64,000 nt of DNA from JAOPZW01 sp963803375. Lineage in GTDB: Bacteria > Actinomycetota > Thermoleophilia > Solirubrobacterales > Solirubrobacteraceae. The notes under the pieces are model-generated. The model was not told the origin of the DNA, made no database searches, and worked only from the letters and a program-made list of their open reading frames with translations. The DNA lies in NCBI GenBank assembly GCA_963803375.1, contig CAWDMB010000005.1, positions 151,613 through 215,612 on the forward strand, written 5' to 3'. Shown piece after piece: positions 49,784 through 58,399 of this stretch; positions within the stretch are counted from its first letter, which is position 1, and every line of letters begins with the position of its first letter. The position numbers and the translations under genes were made by a program.

Positions 49784-50701
49784 CTACTCGGCGCGGGCGG
49801 CCCGAAAGCTCCCGCGGCGGCGGCCCGAGACGCCCGGCGGCAGGCGCCCGTCGGTCGACAGCCACGAGCCCGCGAGGATCAAGACGAGGCCGATCAGCGC
49901 GCCCGGCCCGAGCGACTCACCGAGCACGACGATGCCCAGGGCGACGGCGACGACGGGGTTCACGTAGGTCACGACGAGGGCGCGCCCCGGGCCGATCTCG
50001 ACCACGAGCGCGGCCATGAGGACGAACGCCGCAGCCGTGCAGAGGACGCCGAGCACGGCGAGCGACGCGAGCGCGGCGGCCGACGGCGTTCCGTGCGGGG
50101 GCGCGAGCGCCGCGGCGGGCGTCAGGAGCACGGCGGCGAGCGCGAGGCTCGCGGCCATCGTGGCGCGCGGGTCGAGCTTGCCGAGCCGGCGCTTGAGGAT
50201 CATCGGCCCGGCGGCGTACCCGAGCGCCGCCAGCAGGACGGCGCCCGCGCCGACGAGCTCGTCGGGGCGGCCCGCGACGTCGATGCCCACGAGCGCCACG
50301 ACGCCCGCCAGGCCGACGACGAGGCCGACGAGACGCAGGCCCGTCGCCCGCTCGGCGCGGTCGAAGCGCACGGCGAGGAGCGCGACGAAGAGCGGCACGG
50401 CCGCGATGATGATCGCCGCCAGCGACGAAGACACGTGGCGCTCGCCGGCCGCGATCAGCGGGAACGGGATCGCGATCTCGACGACGGCGTAGGCGAGCAG
50501 CCAGCGCCCGTGACCGCGCAGCGGTCCGAGCACGCCGGCGCGCCACGCGAGCACGAGCAGGATCGCCGCGGCGAGGACGACGCGCGCCCACGCGAGGAAG
50601 CCCGGCGAGATCCCGTCGTCGACGGCGACCTTGATGAAGAGGTACGGGATGCCCCAGAGGACCGAGACCGCCGCGAACGTCGCCCACGCGCGCGCGCTCA
50701 C
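49784..50701 (-). CDS. EamA-family (DMT) transporter
   Basis: A 305-residue membrane protein with ten hydrophobic helices in two EamA repeats (FAAVSVLWGIPYLFIKVAVD starts the first; VLLAALGYAAGPMILKRRLG the second). Such proteins export small metabolites or amino acids. GTG 50701 begins 1 bp after the stop of the collagen-like gene, so translation is probably coupled; the longer in-frame reading over that gene is low-complexity shadow. Confidence 0.87.
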   Translation of the reverse strand: MSARAWATFAAVSVLWGIPYLFIKVAVDDGISPGFLAWARVVLAAAILLVLAWRAGVLGPLRGHGRWLLAYAVVEIAIPFPLIAAGERHVSSSLAAIIIAAVPLFVALLAVRFDRAERATGLRLVGLVVGLAGVVALVGIDVAGRPDELVGAGAVLLAALGYAAGPMILKRRLGKLDPRATMAASLALAAVLLTPAAALAPPHGTPSAAALASLAVLGVLCTAAAFVLMAALVVEIGPGRALVVTYVNPVVAVALGIVVLGESLGPGALIGLVLILAGSWLSTDGRLPPGVSGRRRGSFRAARAE

Positions 50702-50702
50702 G

Positions 50703-51299
50703 TCAGCGCCCGAGGCGGATCCAGTCGACGAAGTCCGACCACGCGTTGCTGGTGCGCCAGCCGGCCTCCCCCGCGGCGTGGCGCCAGCGCAGCAGCCACG
50801 GGGGCTCCCACGCGCGCCACCACGCGAGCGCCCACAGGAGCAGCGCGAGGAGCACGAGGCCGCCGGCGACGATCGCGGCGAGCTCCTCGCCCGAGAGCCC
50901 GCGATCGCGCCCGCCGTCGCCTCCGCCGGCGGTGGCCGAGGCCGGCCCCGTCGTGCCCGTCGTCCCCGCGGGCCCGGTCGCGCCGGTCGCGCCCGTCGGG
51001 CCGGTCGGCGTCGTCGGCCCGGTCGTGCCGGTCGGGCCCGTCGGGCCCGTCGGGCCGGTGGCGCCCGACGGTGCCGCGGGCGCCGGCGTCGTCGTCCCCG
51101 TCGTGCCGGTCGACCCCGTCGGGCCGGTCGCGCCCGGCGGTGCCGCGCCGCCGGAGGCGGGCCTCGGCGTCGTCGCCGCCGTCGGCGTCGTCGGCGTCGT
51201 CGTCGTCGTCGTCGTCGTCGTCGGGACGGTCGTCTGCGCCGCGGCGGCGGGCGCGAGCGCGCAGAGCGCGCCGAGGATCGCGAGGGCGCGGCGGGCCAT
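50703..51299 (-). CDS. Collagen-like Gly-Pro-Thr repeat membrane protein
   Basis: A 198-residue secreted or cell-surface protein: signal peptide ([18 protein letters not shown]), a Thr-rich tract encoded by a (CGT)9 microsatellite, then ~80 residues of Gly-x-Thr/Gly-Pro-Thr collagen-like triplets ([15 protein letters not shown]), one transmembrane helix ([21 protein letters not shown]) and a short basic/aromatic tail. It resembles bacterial collagen-like surface proteins; Thr-rich repeats may be glycosylated. The function is unknown. Adjacent to tmk upstream and the EamA gene downstream. Confidence 0.8.
   Translation of the reverse strand: MARRALAILGALCALAPAAAAQTTVPTTTTTTTTTPTTPTAATTPRPASGGAAPPGATGPTGSTGTTGTTTPAPAAPSGATGPTGPTGPTGTTGPTTPTGPTGATGATGPAGTTGTTGPASATAGGGDGGRDRGLSGEELAAIVAGGLVLLALLLWALAWWRAWEPPWLLRWRHAAGEAGWRTSNAWSDFVDWIRLGR
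51195..51221. repeat. (CGT)9 trinucleotide microsatellite
   Basis: Nine perfect CGT units, read on the minus strand as ACG (Thr) codons in the collagen-like gene. Slippage would change the Thr-tract length without breaking the frame. Confidence 0.85.
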
Positions 51300-51311
51300 C
51301 GGCGACCGAGG

Positions 51312-51929
51312 TTAGCCGTCGAGGTCGGCGAGCGCCGCGAGCGCGGCGGCGAGCACCGCGGCGGCCTCGTCGCCGGCGTCGAGCACGCGCACGCGACCGG
51401 GCTCGGCCGTCGCGAGGCGCTCGTAGGCGTCCGCGGCGGCGGCGAAGAACGCGCCGTCCTCGCGCTCGAGCCGGTCGCGCGCGACGCCGCGCACGTCCTG
51501 GCGGGCGGCGCGGGTCGCAACGTCCGCGCGCAGCAGCAGCGTGCGGTCGGGCTCGAGGCCGCCGGTGCCGAAGCGGTTGACGGCGGCCACCTCCTCCTCG
51601 CCCAGGGCGCGGGCGGCGCCCTGGTAGGCGAGCGAGGAGTCCACGTAGCGGTCCAGGACGACCCACGTGCCGGCCTCGAGCAGCGGGCGCACGCGCTCGG
51701 CCACGAGCTGCGCGCGCGCGGCCGCGTACAGCAGCGCCTCCGCGCGCGGATCGACCCGCAGCGCCGGGTCCTTCACGAGCGCGCGGATGCGCTCGGAGAG
51801 CTCGACGCCGCCGGGCTCGCGCAGCAGCTCGACGGGCCGGCGCTCGGCGAGCGCCTCGGCGAGCGCGGCGGCCAGCGTCGACTTGCCGGCGCCGTCGAGC
51901 CCCTCGATCGTGATCAGCCGCCCGCGCAC
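51312..51929 (-). CDS. tmk: Thymidylate kinase
   Basis: A 205-residue dTMP kinase (dTMP + ATP to dTDP). P-loop EGLDGAGKST (~9-18), DRYVDSSLAYQGAAR (thymidylate-binding DRY motif) and a LID region with Arg residues are in the usual order. Length is standard. It diverges from holB with only 18 bp between starts, so both share a compact promoter region. Confidence 0.92.
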   Translation of the reverse strand: MRGRLITIEGLDGAGKSTLAAALAEALAERRPVELLREPGGVELSERIRALVKDPALRVDPRAEALLYAAARAQLVAERVRPLLEAGTWVVLDRYVDSSLAYQGAARALGEEEVAAVNRFGTGGLEPDRTLLLRADVATRAARQDVRGVARDRLEREDGAFFAAAADAYERLATAEPGRVRVLDAGDEAAAVLAAALAALADLDG

Positions 51930-51947
51930 CGTCGTAGCCTCTCAGGT

Positions 51948-53048
51948 GTGCTGAGCGGCACCGAGCGCCATCCCCACGCCCGCGCGGTCCTGAGCGCCGC
52001 GCTGCCTCCGGCCGGGCGCCCGAGCCACGCCTACCTCTTCCACGGCCCCGCCGGCGCGGGCAAGGCCGCCGTCGCCCGCGCGTTCGCCGCCGAGCTGCTG
52101 TCAGACGGCGCGCGCGATCCCGCGAACGCGCGCGCGCGCGTGGAGCACGGCGTCCATCCCGATCTCACCTGGGTCACACCGAGCGGCGCCGCCGAGACGC
52201 TCGTGGGCGACATCGACGAGCCCGTCGTCGCCGCCGCGACGCGCACCCCGTTCGAGGCGCGCCGGCGCGTCTTCGTGCTCGAGCGCGCCGACACGCTCAA
52301 CGACCAGGCCGCCAACCGCCTGCTCAAGACGCTCGAGGAGCCCGCCGGCTTCGTGCACCTCGTGCTGCTCACGAGCCACCCCGACCAGCTGCTGGAGACG
52401 ATCGTCTCGCGCTGCCAGCCCGTGCGCTTCGACGCCCCCTCGGCCGACGAGCTCGCCGCCGGGCTCGCCGGGATCGCGCCCGAGACCGCGCGCGCCTGCG
52501 CCCGCCTGGCGCTCGGCGACGCCGAGCGCGCGCGGCTGCTGGCCTTCGGGGACGGCCCGGCGCTGCGCGCGTCCGCCGAGGCCTACGCGCGCGCCGCGCT
52601 GCGCGGCGAGCTCGCCGGGCGCCCGTGGCTCGAGGTCATCGCGCGCGCCCGGGCCCTCGGCGACGCCGCCGCCGGGGACGTCGCCGCCCGCGTCGCCGCC
52701 GAGGCCGAGCTCCTGCCCGCCCGCGAGCGGCGCCGCGCCGAGCGTGAGGGCGCCGAGGCCGGCCGGCGCGCCAACCGCCGCGCCCGCACGCGCGCGATCG
52801 ACGGCGCCCTCGAGCTCGCCGGCCTGTGGCTGCGCGACGTCGCCTGCGTGCTGGACGGCGTCCCCGAGCTCGTCCACGCCGTCGACCGCCTCGACGTGCT
52901 CACCGAGGACGCGGCCCGGCGCAGCGTGCATCGCGTCCGCGACGCCGTGGCTGCCGTCGACGAGACCCGAGGCGCGCTCGTGCTCTACCCGAGCGAGGAG
53001 CTCCTGCTGGAGGCGCTCGCGTTCCGGCTGGCGCGGATGCTCAGCTGA
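51948..53048 (+). CDS. holB: DNA polymerase III, delta' subunit-like clamp-loader protein
   Basis: A 366-residue AAA+ clamp-loader subunit. HAYLFHGPAGAGKAAVARAF is the P-loop region, DTLNDQAANRLLKTLEEPAG and SRCQPVRF (sensor 1 / SRC motif) are typical of delta'. GTG 51948 is set by the divergent tmk start. Its last 8 bp overlap the end of the convergent uppP gene. The tmk/holB pairing is common in bacteria, here divergent. Confidence 0.9.
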   Translation: MLSGTERHPHARAVLSAALPPAGRPSHAYLFHGPAGAGKAAVARAFAAELLSDGARDPANARARVEHGVHPDLTWVTPSGAAETLVGDIDEPVVAAATRTPFEARRRVFVLERADTLNDQAANRLLKTLEEPAGFVHLVLLTSHPDQLLETIVSRCQPVRFDAPSADELAAGLAGIAPETARACARLALGDAERARLLAFGDGPALRASAEAYARAALRGELAGRPWLEVIARARALGDAAAGDVAARVAAEAELLPARERRRAEREGAEAGRRANRRARTRAIDGALELAGLWLRDVACVLDGVPELVHAVDRLDVLTEDAARRSVHRVRDAVAAVDETRGALVLYPSEELLLEALAFRLARMLS

Positions 53049-53859
53049 TCGCGCCCGCCGCGGACAGCGCGATGACGAGCGCGCCGAGCACCCAGCGGTA
53101 GGCCACGAAGATCGCGATCGAGTGGCGCACGAGGAAGCGCAGCAGGAAGGCGATCGAGGCGTAGCCGACGACGAAGGCCAGCAGCGTCGCGAGCGCGGTC
53201 GCGCCCGGCGACGCGCCGCCGCCCTCGCCGACGTGGCGCAGCTCGAAGAGCCCCGAGAGCACGACCGCGGGCACGGAGAGCAGGAACGAGTAGCGGGCGG
53301 CCGCCGTGCGCTCGAAGTTCAGGAACAGGCCGGCGGAGATCGTCGCGCCCGAGCGGCTCACGCCGGGCACGAGCGCGAGGGCCTGGGCGAGGCCGATGAG
53401 CAGCCCGTCGCGCCGCGTGATCGACTCGAGCGGCCGGTCGCGCCGGCTGCGCTCCTCGGCCCAGAGCATGACCGCGCCGAAGACGATCAGCGCCGCGCCG
53501 ACCAGCTCGAGGTTGCGAAACTCGTCCTCGATCGGGCTCTTGAAGGCCACGCCGAGGACGGCGATCGGGATCGTGCCGAGGATGATGTACCAGCCCAGTC
53601 GCGCGTCCTCGTCGCGGCGCACGAGGTCGTGGTCGCGCAGGCTCGCGAGCAGCGCGCGCGTGATCCTCCACAGCTCCGCGCGGAAGTAGAGGAGGACCGC
53701 GGCCATCGTCCCGAGCTGGATGACCGCGGTGAAGGCGGCGCCGGGGTCCTCCCAGCCGAAGAGCGCGGGAACGATGCGCAGGTGCCCCGAGCTCGAGATC
53801 GGCAGGAACTCCGTGAGCCCCTGCACGATGCCGAGCACGATGGCCTGGAAGGCGTCCAT
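53041..53859 (-). CDS. uppP: Undecaprenyl-diphosphatase
   Basis: A 272-residue integral membrane phosphatase that recycles the undecaprenyl carrier of cell-wall synthesis. Family motifs QGLTEFLPISSSGHL (~13-27) and PGVSRSGATISAGLF (~163-177) are both complete. About eight helices. ATG 53859 starts exactly at the family N-terminus (MDAFQAIVLGI). Convergent with holB, and 23 bp after the PHP phosphoesterase gene on the same strand. Confidence 0.93.
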   Translation of the reverse strand: MDAFQAIVLGIVQGLTEFLPISSSGHLRIVPALFGWEDPGAAFTAVIQLGTMAAVLLYFRAELWRITRALLASLRDHDLVRRDEDARLGWYIILGTIPIAVLGVAFKSPIEDEFRNLELVGAALIVFGAVMLWAEERSRRDRPLESITRRDGLLIGLAQALALVPGVSRSGATISAGLFLNFERTAAARYSFLLSVPAVVLSGLFELRHVGEGGGASPGATALATLLAFVVGYASIAFLLRFLVRHSIAIFVAYRWVLGALVIALSAAGAIS

Positions 53860-53882
53860 GGCGGCGCGGGACGCTAGCCGTC

Positions 53883-54746
53883 CTACGCGCCGACGGGGCC
53901 GAGGACGGGCTCGAGGCCGTGGAGCGCGAAGGCGCGAAAGGCGTGGAAGCGCGGGTGCTCGGGCCCGTGGAAGTCCGAGGAGCCGGTCGTCAGCAGGCCG
54001 AGCTCGGCGCAGCGCTCGGCCACCAGGCGCGCCTGCTCGGGCCCGTGGGTGGGATAGAAGGCCTCGACGCCGTCGAGCCCGTGCCCGGCGAACGTCGCGA
54101 TCGCCGCGTGGACCTCGTCGCCCGCCTCGAGGTCCCAGAACGGGTGCGCCCAGACCGCGACTCCGCCCGCGGCGTGGATCACCGCGATCGCCTCGGGCAC
54201 CGTCGGCGTCGTGCGCCGGCGGAAGGCCGGCGCGCCCGCGATCAGGTAGGCCTCGAGCAGCGCCGAGGCGTTCGCGAGGCCCTCCGCCCGCACGCGCTCG
54301 CGGTTGGCCGGGTGCTCGAAGGCGGCCTGGGCGAGGTGCGGGCGCCCGACGGAGCGGTCGCCGCGGTCGGGCACGTCGAGCTCGAGCCCGAGCTCGCGCA
54401 GGGCCTCGGCCATGCGCCGCGCGCGGGCGGCGCGGTCGGCGCGGAAGCCGGCCAGCGCCTCGAGCAGCGCCGGCGAGCGGCGATCGAGGCCGTAGCCGAG
54501 GACGTGGAGGTCCTCGTGCTCGTCCCACAGCGCCGAGATCTCGGCGGCGGGCACGAGCCGCAGGCCGACGCGCCGGGCCGCCGCGAGCGCCTCGTCGACG
54601 CCGTCGACGGTGTCGTGGTCGGTTAGCGCGAGCCGCTCGACGCCCGCGCGCGCCGCGGCCTCGACGACGGCCGCCGGCTCGAGCGCGCCGTCGGAGCGCG
54701 TCGAGTGCGACTGGAGGTCGAACGTCGGCGTGTCCACCGGCGCCAC
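53883..54746 (-). CDS. PHP-domain phosphoesterase
   Basis: A 287-residue PHP metallo-phosphoesterase: DLQSHSTRSDGAL, LALTDHDTVDG, WAHPF, and GSSDFHGP carry the metal-binding His/Asp residues in the order of the family. Related proteins cleave 3',5'-nucleoside bisphosphates or oligonucleotides. Starts with GTG 54746; its promoter region is shared with the divergent MarR gene and contains the palindrome at 54766-54777. Confidence 0.87.
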   Translation of the reverse strand: MAPVDTPTFDLQSHSTRSDGALEPAAVVEAAARAGVERLALTDHDTVDGVDEALAAARRVGLRLVPAAEISALWDEHEDLHVLGYGLDRRSPALLEALAGFRADRAARARRMAEALRELGLELDVPDRGDRSVGRPHLAQAAFEHPANRERVRAEGLANASALLEAYLIAGAPAFRRRTTPTVPEAIAVIHAAGGVAVWAHPFWDLEAGDEVHAAIATFAGHGLDGVEAFYPTHGPEQARLVAERCAELGLLTTGSSDFHGPEHPRFHAFRAFALHGLEPVLGPVGA

Positions 54747-54765
54747 GCTAGTCTGCGCGCGTTCC

Positions 54766-54777
54766 TTAGCGTGCTAA
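54766..54777. promoter_or_regulatory. MarR-type operator TTAGC-GT-GCTAA
   Basis: A perfect 5-bp inverted repeat with a 2-bp spacer in a short AT-rich island, 10 bp upstream of the MarR start and 19 bp from the divergent PHP gene. This pattern is typical of MarR operators controlling MarR-MFS pairs, such as the one that follows. Confidence 0.6.
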
Positions 54778-54787
54778 CTATTACGGG

Positions 54788-55234
54788 GTGACGGCGACCA
54801 CCGCGTCCGACCTCGCCGAGTTCTCCACCGCGCTCGACGACCTGCTGCGCGCGATGCGCAGCGCCCGCGGGCGCCTGGGCGCCGACGCCGAGCTGACGCT
54901 CTCGCAGCTTCACCTGCTCGAGCCGCTCGTGGAGGCCGGGACGCCGCTGGCGATCGGCGAGCTCGCCGAGGCCGCGGGCGTCAGCGCGCCGACGGCGACG
55001 CGGATGCTCGCGGGCCTCGAGCAGGCCGGGCTCGTCGCGCGCCGGCGCGACGACGCCGACCGCCGCTGCGTCCACGTCCGCCTCACCGGCGACGGGCGCG
55101 AGCGCGTCGAGCGCAAGCGCGAGCGCGTCGCCGGTCGCCGGGGCGAGCTCTTCGAGGCCCTGAGCGCGGGCGAGCGCCGCGAGGCCGCGCGCCTGCTCTC
55201 GAGCCTGGCCGCGGCGATCGAGGAGCTGCGATGA
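54788..55234 (+). CDS. MarR-family transcriptional regulator
   Basis: A 148-residue winged-helix regulator: IGELAEAAGVSAPTATRMLA is the recognition helix region, and VARRRDDADRRCVHVRLTGD forms the wing (DxRxxxVxLT signature). GTG 54788 is preceded by an operator-like palindrome. Its stop overlaps the start of the MFS exporter gene (ATGA), a classic repressor-pump pair induced by the pump substrate. Confidence 0.92.
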   Translation: MTATTASDLAEFSTALDDLLRAMRSARGRLGADAELTLSQLHLLEPLVEAGTPLAIGELAEAAGVSAPTATRMLAGLEQAGLVARRRDDADRRCVHVRLTGDGRERVERKRERVAGRRGELFEALSAGERREAARLLSSLAAAIEELR

Positions 55235-56703
55235 CCGAGGACGGTCGCCTCGAGCCCGAGGTCCGCGCGGTCGCGGTCGTCGTCGTGGTGGGCGCGATCA
55301 TGTCGATCCTCGACACGACGATCGTCAACGTCGCGCTGGAGTCGCTCGCCCGCGACCTGCGGGCGCCGCTCTCGACGATCCAGTGGGTCGCCACCGGCTA
55401 CCTGCTCGCGCTGGCCACCGTGATCCCGCTCACGGGCTGGGCCGCCGAGCGCTTCGGTCCGCGGCGGGTGTGGATGACCGTGGTGAGCGCGTTCGTGGCG
55501 ACGAGCGCGCTCTGCGGGCTGGCCTGGAGCGCCGAGTCGCTGATCGCCTTCCGCGTGCTCCAGGGGCTCGCCGGTGGCATGGTCATGCCGATCGGGATGA
55601 TCACGCTCGCGCAGGCCGCCGGGCCGCGGCGCGTGGGTCGCGTCATGAGCGTGGTCGGCGTCCCGATGCTCCTGGGGCCGGTGCTCGGTCCCGTGATCGG
55701 CGGGCTCATCGTCACCCACCTGTCGTGGCGCTGGATCTTCCTCGTGAACCTCCCGATCGGCCTCGTCGGGCTCGTGCTCGCCGCGCGCCTGCTGCCGCGC
55801 GGGCGTGCGGAGGGCCTGCGCTCCGGCCCCGGGCGACTGGACTGGCGCGGGCTGCTGCTGCTCTCGCCGGGCGTCGCGCTCGTGATCTTCGGGCTGAGCG
55901 AGACCTCGACGCACGGGTCGGTGGCGCTCGCGGGGCTCGGGCCGAGCGTCGCCGGGACCGCGCTCGTCGCCGGGTTCGTCCTCCACGCCTGGCGCACGCC
56001 GGCGCCGCTGGTCGACGTGCGGCTCTTCCGCGAGCCCGGTTTCGCCGCCGCGGGCGCGACCGTCTTCCTCGTCGGCGCCGCGCTCTTCGGCGCGCTGTTG
56101 CTGCTGCCGCTGTATTTCCAGATCGCGCGCGGGCAGTCGCCGCTGGAGGCCGGGCTGCTGATGGCGCCGCAGGGGCTCGGGGCGGCGCTCGGCATGAACC
56201 GCGCGGGGCGCCTGACCGACCGGATCGGCGGCGGCCCGGTCGTCATCGCCGGCCTGCTCATGCTCATGGCCGGGACCGTCGCCTTCACGCAGGTGCGCGC
56301 CGGCACGCCCTACGGGGTGCTCGAGGCGTCGCTCGTGCTGCGCGGCTTCGGGCTCGGCTTCACGATGATGCCGGCGATGGCCGCGGCCTACGCGACGCTC
56401 GAGCGCGCGCAGGTCCCGCGGGCGACGCCGATGCTCAACGTCGTCCAGCGCGTCGGCGGATCGCTCGGCACCGCGGTGCTCGCGGTCGTGCTCCAGCGCC
56501 AGCTGGGCGGCGGGCTCGGCGAGGCCGGCGGCTCGCCCGCGGCCGTCGCCGCCGCGTTCGCCCACACGTACTGGTGGGCGATGGCGATCACGGCGCTCGC
56601 CGTCGTGCCGGCGGTCGTGCTCGCGCTCGCGCAGCGCGCGCACGCGCGGCGCGAGGCCGGCGCCGGGCCGCCCGAGCCGGCGCCGGCGGCCACCGTCGGC
56701 TGA
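55231..56703 (+). CDS. MFS multidrug exporter, DHA2 (EmrB/QacA) family
   Basis: A 490-residue 14-helix drug/proton antiporter: ILDTTIVNVALESLARDL, STIQWVATGYLLALAT, and motif C-like GLAGGMVMPIGMITLAQ; a shortened motif-A loop (AAERFGPRR). Translation is coupled to the MarR gene by an ATGA overlap, and expression is probably released when MarR binds a toxic ligand. The substrate is unknown. Confidence 0.92.
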   Translation: MTEDGRLEPEVRAVAVVVVVGAIMSILDTTIVNVALESLARDLRAPLSTIQWVATGYLLALATVIPLTGWAAERFGPRRVWMTVVSAFVATSALCGLAWSAESLIAFRVLQGLAGGMVMPIGMITLAQAAGPRRVGRVMSVVGVPMLLGPVLGPVIGGLIVTHLSWRWIFLVNLPIGLVGLVLAARLLPRGRAEGLRSGPGRLDWRGLLLLSPGVALVIFGLSETSTHGSVALAGLGPSVAGTALVAGFVLHAWRTPAPLVDVRLFREPGFAAAGATVFLVGAALFGALLLLPLYFQIARGQSPLEAGLLMAPQGLGAALGMNRAGRLTDRIGGGPVVIAGLLMLMAGTVAFTQVRAGTPYGVLEASLVLRGFGLGFTMMPAMAAAYATLERAQVPRATPMLNVVQRVGGSLGTAVLAVVLQRQLGGGLGEAGGSPAAVAAAFAHTYWWAMAITALAVVPAVVLALAQRAHARREAGAGPPEPAPAATVG

Positions 56704-56706
56704 GCG

Positions 56707-57015
56707 CTACGCGGCCTCCGCCGGGTCGAGCTCCTGCACGGCGTCGGGCTCGGGCCGAGTCTCCGCCGGCGCCCGCCGCCGCGGGACGCGCCGGCGGGCG
56801 GCGTCCAGGCGCGCGCGCAGCGGCCTGGCCGCCACGCCCACGACGCGGCGCTGCAGCGCGCCCATCGCGGGCCACGCGGCCCGCAGCGCGGCGAGCCCCG
56901 CCGCGGCCTCGTCGAGCTGAGCGACGGCCGCCTGCGCGGCGTCCTCGTCGAGCGCCTCCTCGGCGGCGGTCAGGGCGAGGCCGACCTCGGCGAGCGCCTT
57001 GAGATCGCGGTCCAC
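56707..57015 (-). CDS. Small helical protein of unknown function
   Basis: A 102-residue, Ala- and Arg-rich protein, predicted almost wholly helical (LKALAEVGLALTAAEEALDE, AQAAVAQLDEAAAGLAALRA). No family recognised. GTG 57015 begins at VDRDLKAL; a longer reading from 57051 adds an Arg/Pro-rich stretch. The amino-acid pattern is plausible for a real protein but not decisive. Confidence 0.5.
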   Translation of the reverse strand: MDRDLKALAEVGLALTAAEEALDEDAAQAAVAQLDEAAAGLAALRAAWPAMGALQRRVVGVAARPLRARLDAARRRVPRRRAPAETRPEPDAVQELDPAEAA

Positions 57016-57066
57016 GCGACGCGACGGTACGGGGCGAGCCGGACGGCGCACCTCGCTACCATCGTC

Positions 57067-57107
57067 GCGCGCCCGGGGTCAACTCGTCCGAAGTGCCTCG
57101 GGCGCGC
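57067..57107. repeat. Inverted repeat upstream of tRNA-Thr
   Basis: Perfect 9-bp arms GCGCGCCCG and CGGGCGCGC with a 23-bp loop, ending 3 bp before the tRNA. It could be part of the tRNA promoter region or a terminator for incoming transcription; there is no T tract. Confidence 0.35.
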
Positions 57108-57110
57108 CTC

Positions 57111-57183
57111 GCCGACGTAGCTCAGCTGGTAGAGCACATCACTCGTAATGATGGGGTCCGGGGTTCGAGTCCCCGCGTCGGCT
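57111..57183 (+). tRNA. tRNA-Thr (anticodon CGT)
   Basis: A complete cloverleaf: acceptor GCCGACG pairs perfectly with CGTCGGC, D-arm GCTC/GAGC, anticodon stem CATCA/TGATG around loop CTCGTAA (anticodon CGT, 57144-57146), and T-arm CGGGG-TTCGAGT-CCCCG. CCA is not encoded. A ruined tyrosine integrase starts right after it, so the tRNA 3' end was probably the attachment site of an integrating element that left the tRNA intact. Confidence 0.96.
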
Positions 57184-57221
57184 TCCCTTGTAGAGCGAAT
57201 CTGCGCTACGCGGCAGCCGCA

Positions 57222-58044
57222 TCATTGACGTTCGAGGCGGGCGAAGGGTACGAGGAGGAATAGCGCCGCCCGGGCTCGCCGGATCGCATCCTCGGCCGAG
57301 ATGCGCTCGTCGCCCAGGTCGCTCATGACATGGAGGTAGGTGGAGAGCGCCATCTCCCCGCTGTGGCCATCCAGGTCGCGACCTCCACGATCGTGCGGCC
57401 CTCGTGCAGCCACAGCGACGCGGCGCTGTGCCGCAGATCGTACGGGGCGCCGGTGATGCGGGCCGCGGCCGCGGTGGGATCGAACACACGTCGACGACGC
57501 CAGATGCGCCAGTCCTCCTCCGTCAACCACCACCACGCGCCTTCGGAAAGACAAGCGCGGTGTGTGTCACTTGCCTCCCGGCGCCATGCCTCGTGGTCCT
57601 CTCGCAGCGGCACGAGCAGCCGAACCGAACGGGCCTGCCGGTCTTCGTCCCCTTCGCGGTTCCGTCCGCGCCAAGCGCCCGCTCGACCAGCAGGGTCCGC
57701 TCGTGCACGTTCTCCCACCGCAGCGCAAGGGCCTCGCTCGGCCGCAGCCCCGCGTATGCAAGCACGCACACGAGCGTCGCGTCCCGGGTGCGCCCCGCGG
57801 CCAGCAGCCGGGCCCGCATCATCTCCACCATCAGCGGCGACAGCGGCCGCACCGCCCGCTCGCGCTTCGCCGTCGGCTTGCGAATCAGACGCACCGGGTT
57901 CAATGGGATTCGACCCCATTCGACGGCCCGCTGCAGCACGCTTCCCAACACCATCAGCACCTTCCGCCGCGTCGCCGCGCCCACGCCCGCCTCGACAAGC
58001 TCCGCAGCCAATCGCTGGCACACCTCCACCGACACCTCGCGCAA
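57222..58044 (-). pseudogene. Tyrosine recombinase (phage-type integrase), multiply frameshifted
   Basis: Pieces in three frames reconstruct one integrase: GAATRRKVLMVLGSVLQRAV and WGRIPLNPVRLIRKPTAKRE (core-binding), GLRPSEALALRW (catalytic Arg I), RLLVPLREDHEAW, TALVFPKARGG, PYDLRHSAASLWLHEGR (HxxR region), then GHSGEMALSTYLHV (His and Tyr). At least four frame changes are needed, and the N-terminal ~50-100 residues are missing where an IS21-type end begins (58084). It lies directly beside tRNA-Thr, as integrases of tRNA-targeting elements do. Confidence 0.75.
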
Positions 58045-58083
58045 GCGCAGACCACCAATCCTCGGCGAGATGTGCCGATCCCG

Positions 58084-58345
58084 TGTCGATGGCCATCGGT
58101 TTCTCCCCGCGGGCGGTCATCGGATGTCCCCAACGGCGGCCATCTTTCTCCCCGCTGGTGGTCATTGGATCTCCTCAGCGCGCCGTCGTCGCGGAGCCTT
58201 GCGGCCGTAGGCCGAAAGGTGGAGCGGCGAGAGCGCGCTGCGCGCGTCAGGCCAGGGGCCTTACCCCCTTTCCGGCCGTCGCCTGCGCGAGCCGGTAGCT
58301 GTCGGTGCCGTCGGTGAGCAGGACGTGGGCTGAGCTGGCCTGGGT
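58084..58345. mobile_element. Right-end remnant of an IS21-family element
   Basis: 58084-58175 carries several imperfect direct repeats built on TCTCCCCGC..GG.GGTCAT.GGAT (for example 58101-58125 and 58147-58170), the multiple terminal repeats typical of IS21 ends. Just inside, leftward, 58247-58345 encodes AHVLLTDGTDSYRLAQ followed by a stop, like the C-terminus of the IstB helper ATPase. The rest of istB and all of istA are missing, cut off where the IS3 element begins. Confidence 0.5.
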
Positions 58346-58364
58346 TTGACGGAGGCCTCGAATT

Positions 58365-58381
58365 CCAGGACTTCGTCCTGG
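58365..58381 (+). promoter_or_regulatory. Hairpin in the IS3 leader
   Basis: CCAGGAC-TTC-GTCCTGG, a perfect 7-bp stem with a 3-nt loop (extendable by one A-T pair), ending 18 bp upstream of the orfA start and 2 bp before GAGAGGAA, which probably is the ribosome-binding site. Such hairpins can limit transposase translation from outside transcripts. Confidence 0.5.
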
Positions 58382-58399
58382 AGAGAGGAACTCCCGCCG

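Noticed and set aside
50955..51160. GPTG-coding repeats as a DNA tandem-repeat or CRISPR-like locus
   Set aside because: The periodicity follows codon triplets of one protein with signal peptide and membrane anchor, so it is protein-level repetition.
57323..58165. A 280-codon minus-strand frame starting inside the IS21-type repeats and containing integrase pieces
   Set aside because: Its first ~40 residues are translated terminal repeats, and only parts are integrase; it is a by-product of the frameshifted integrase, not a separate gene.
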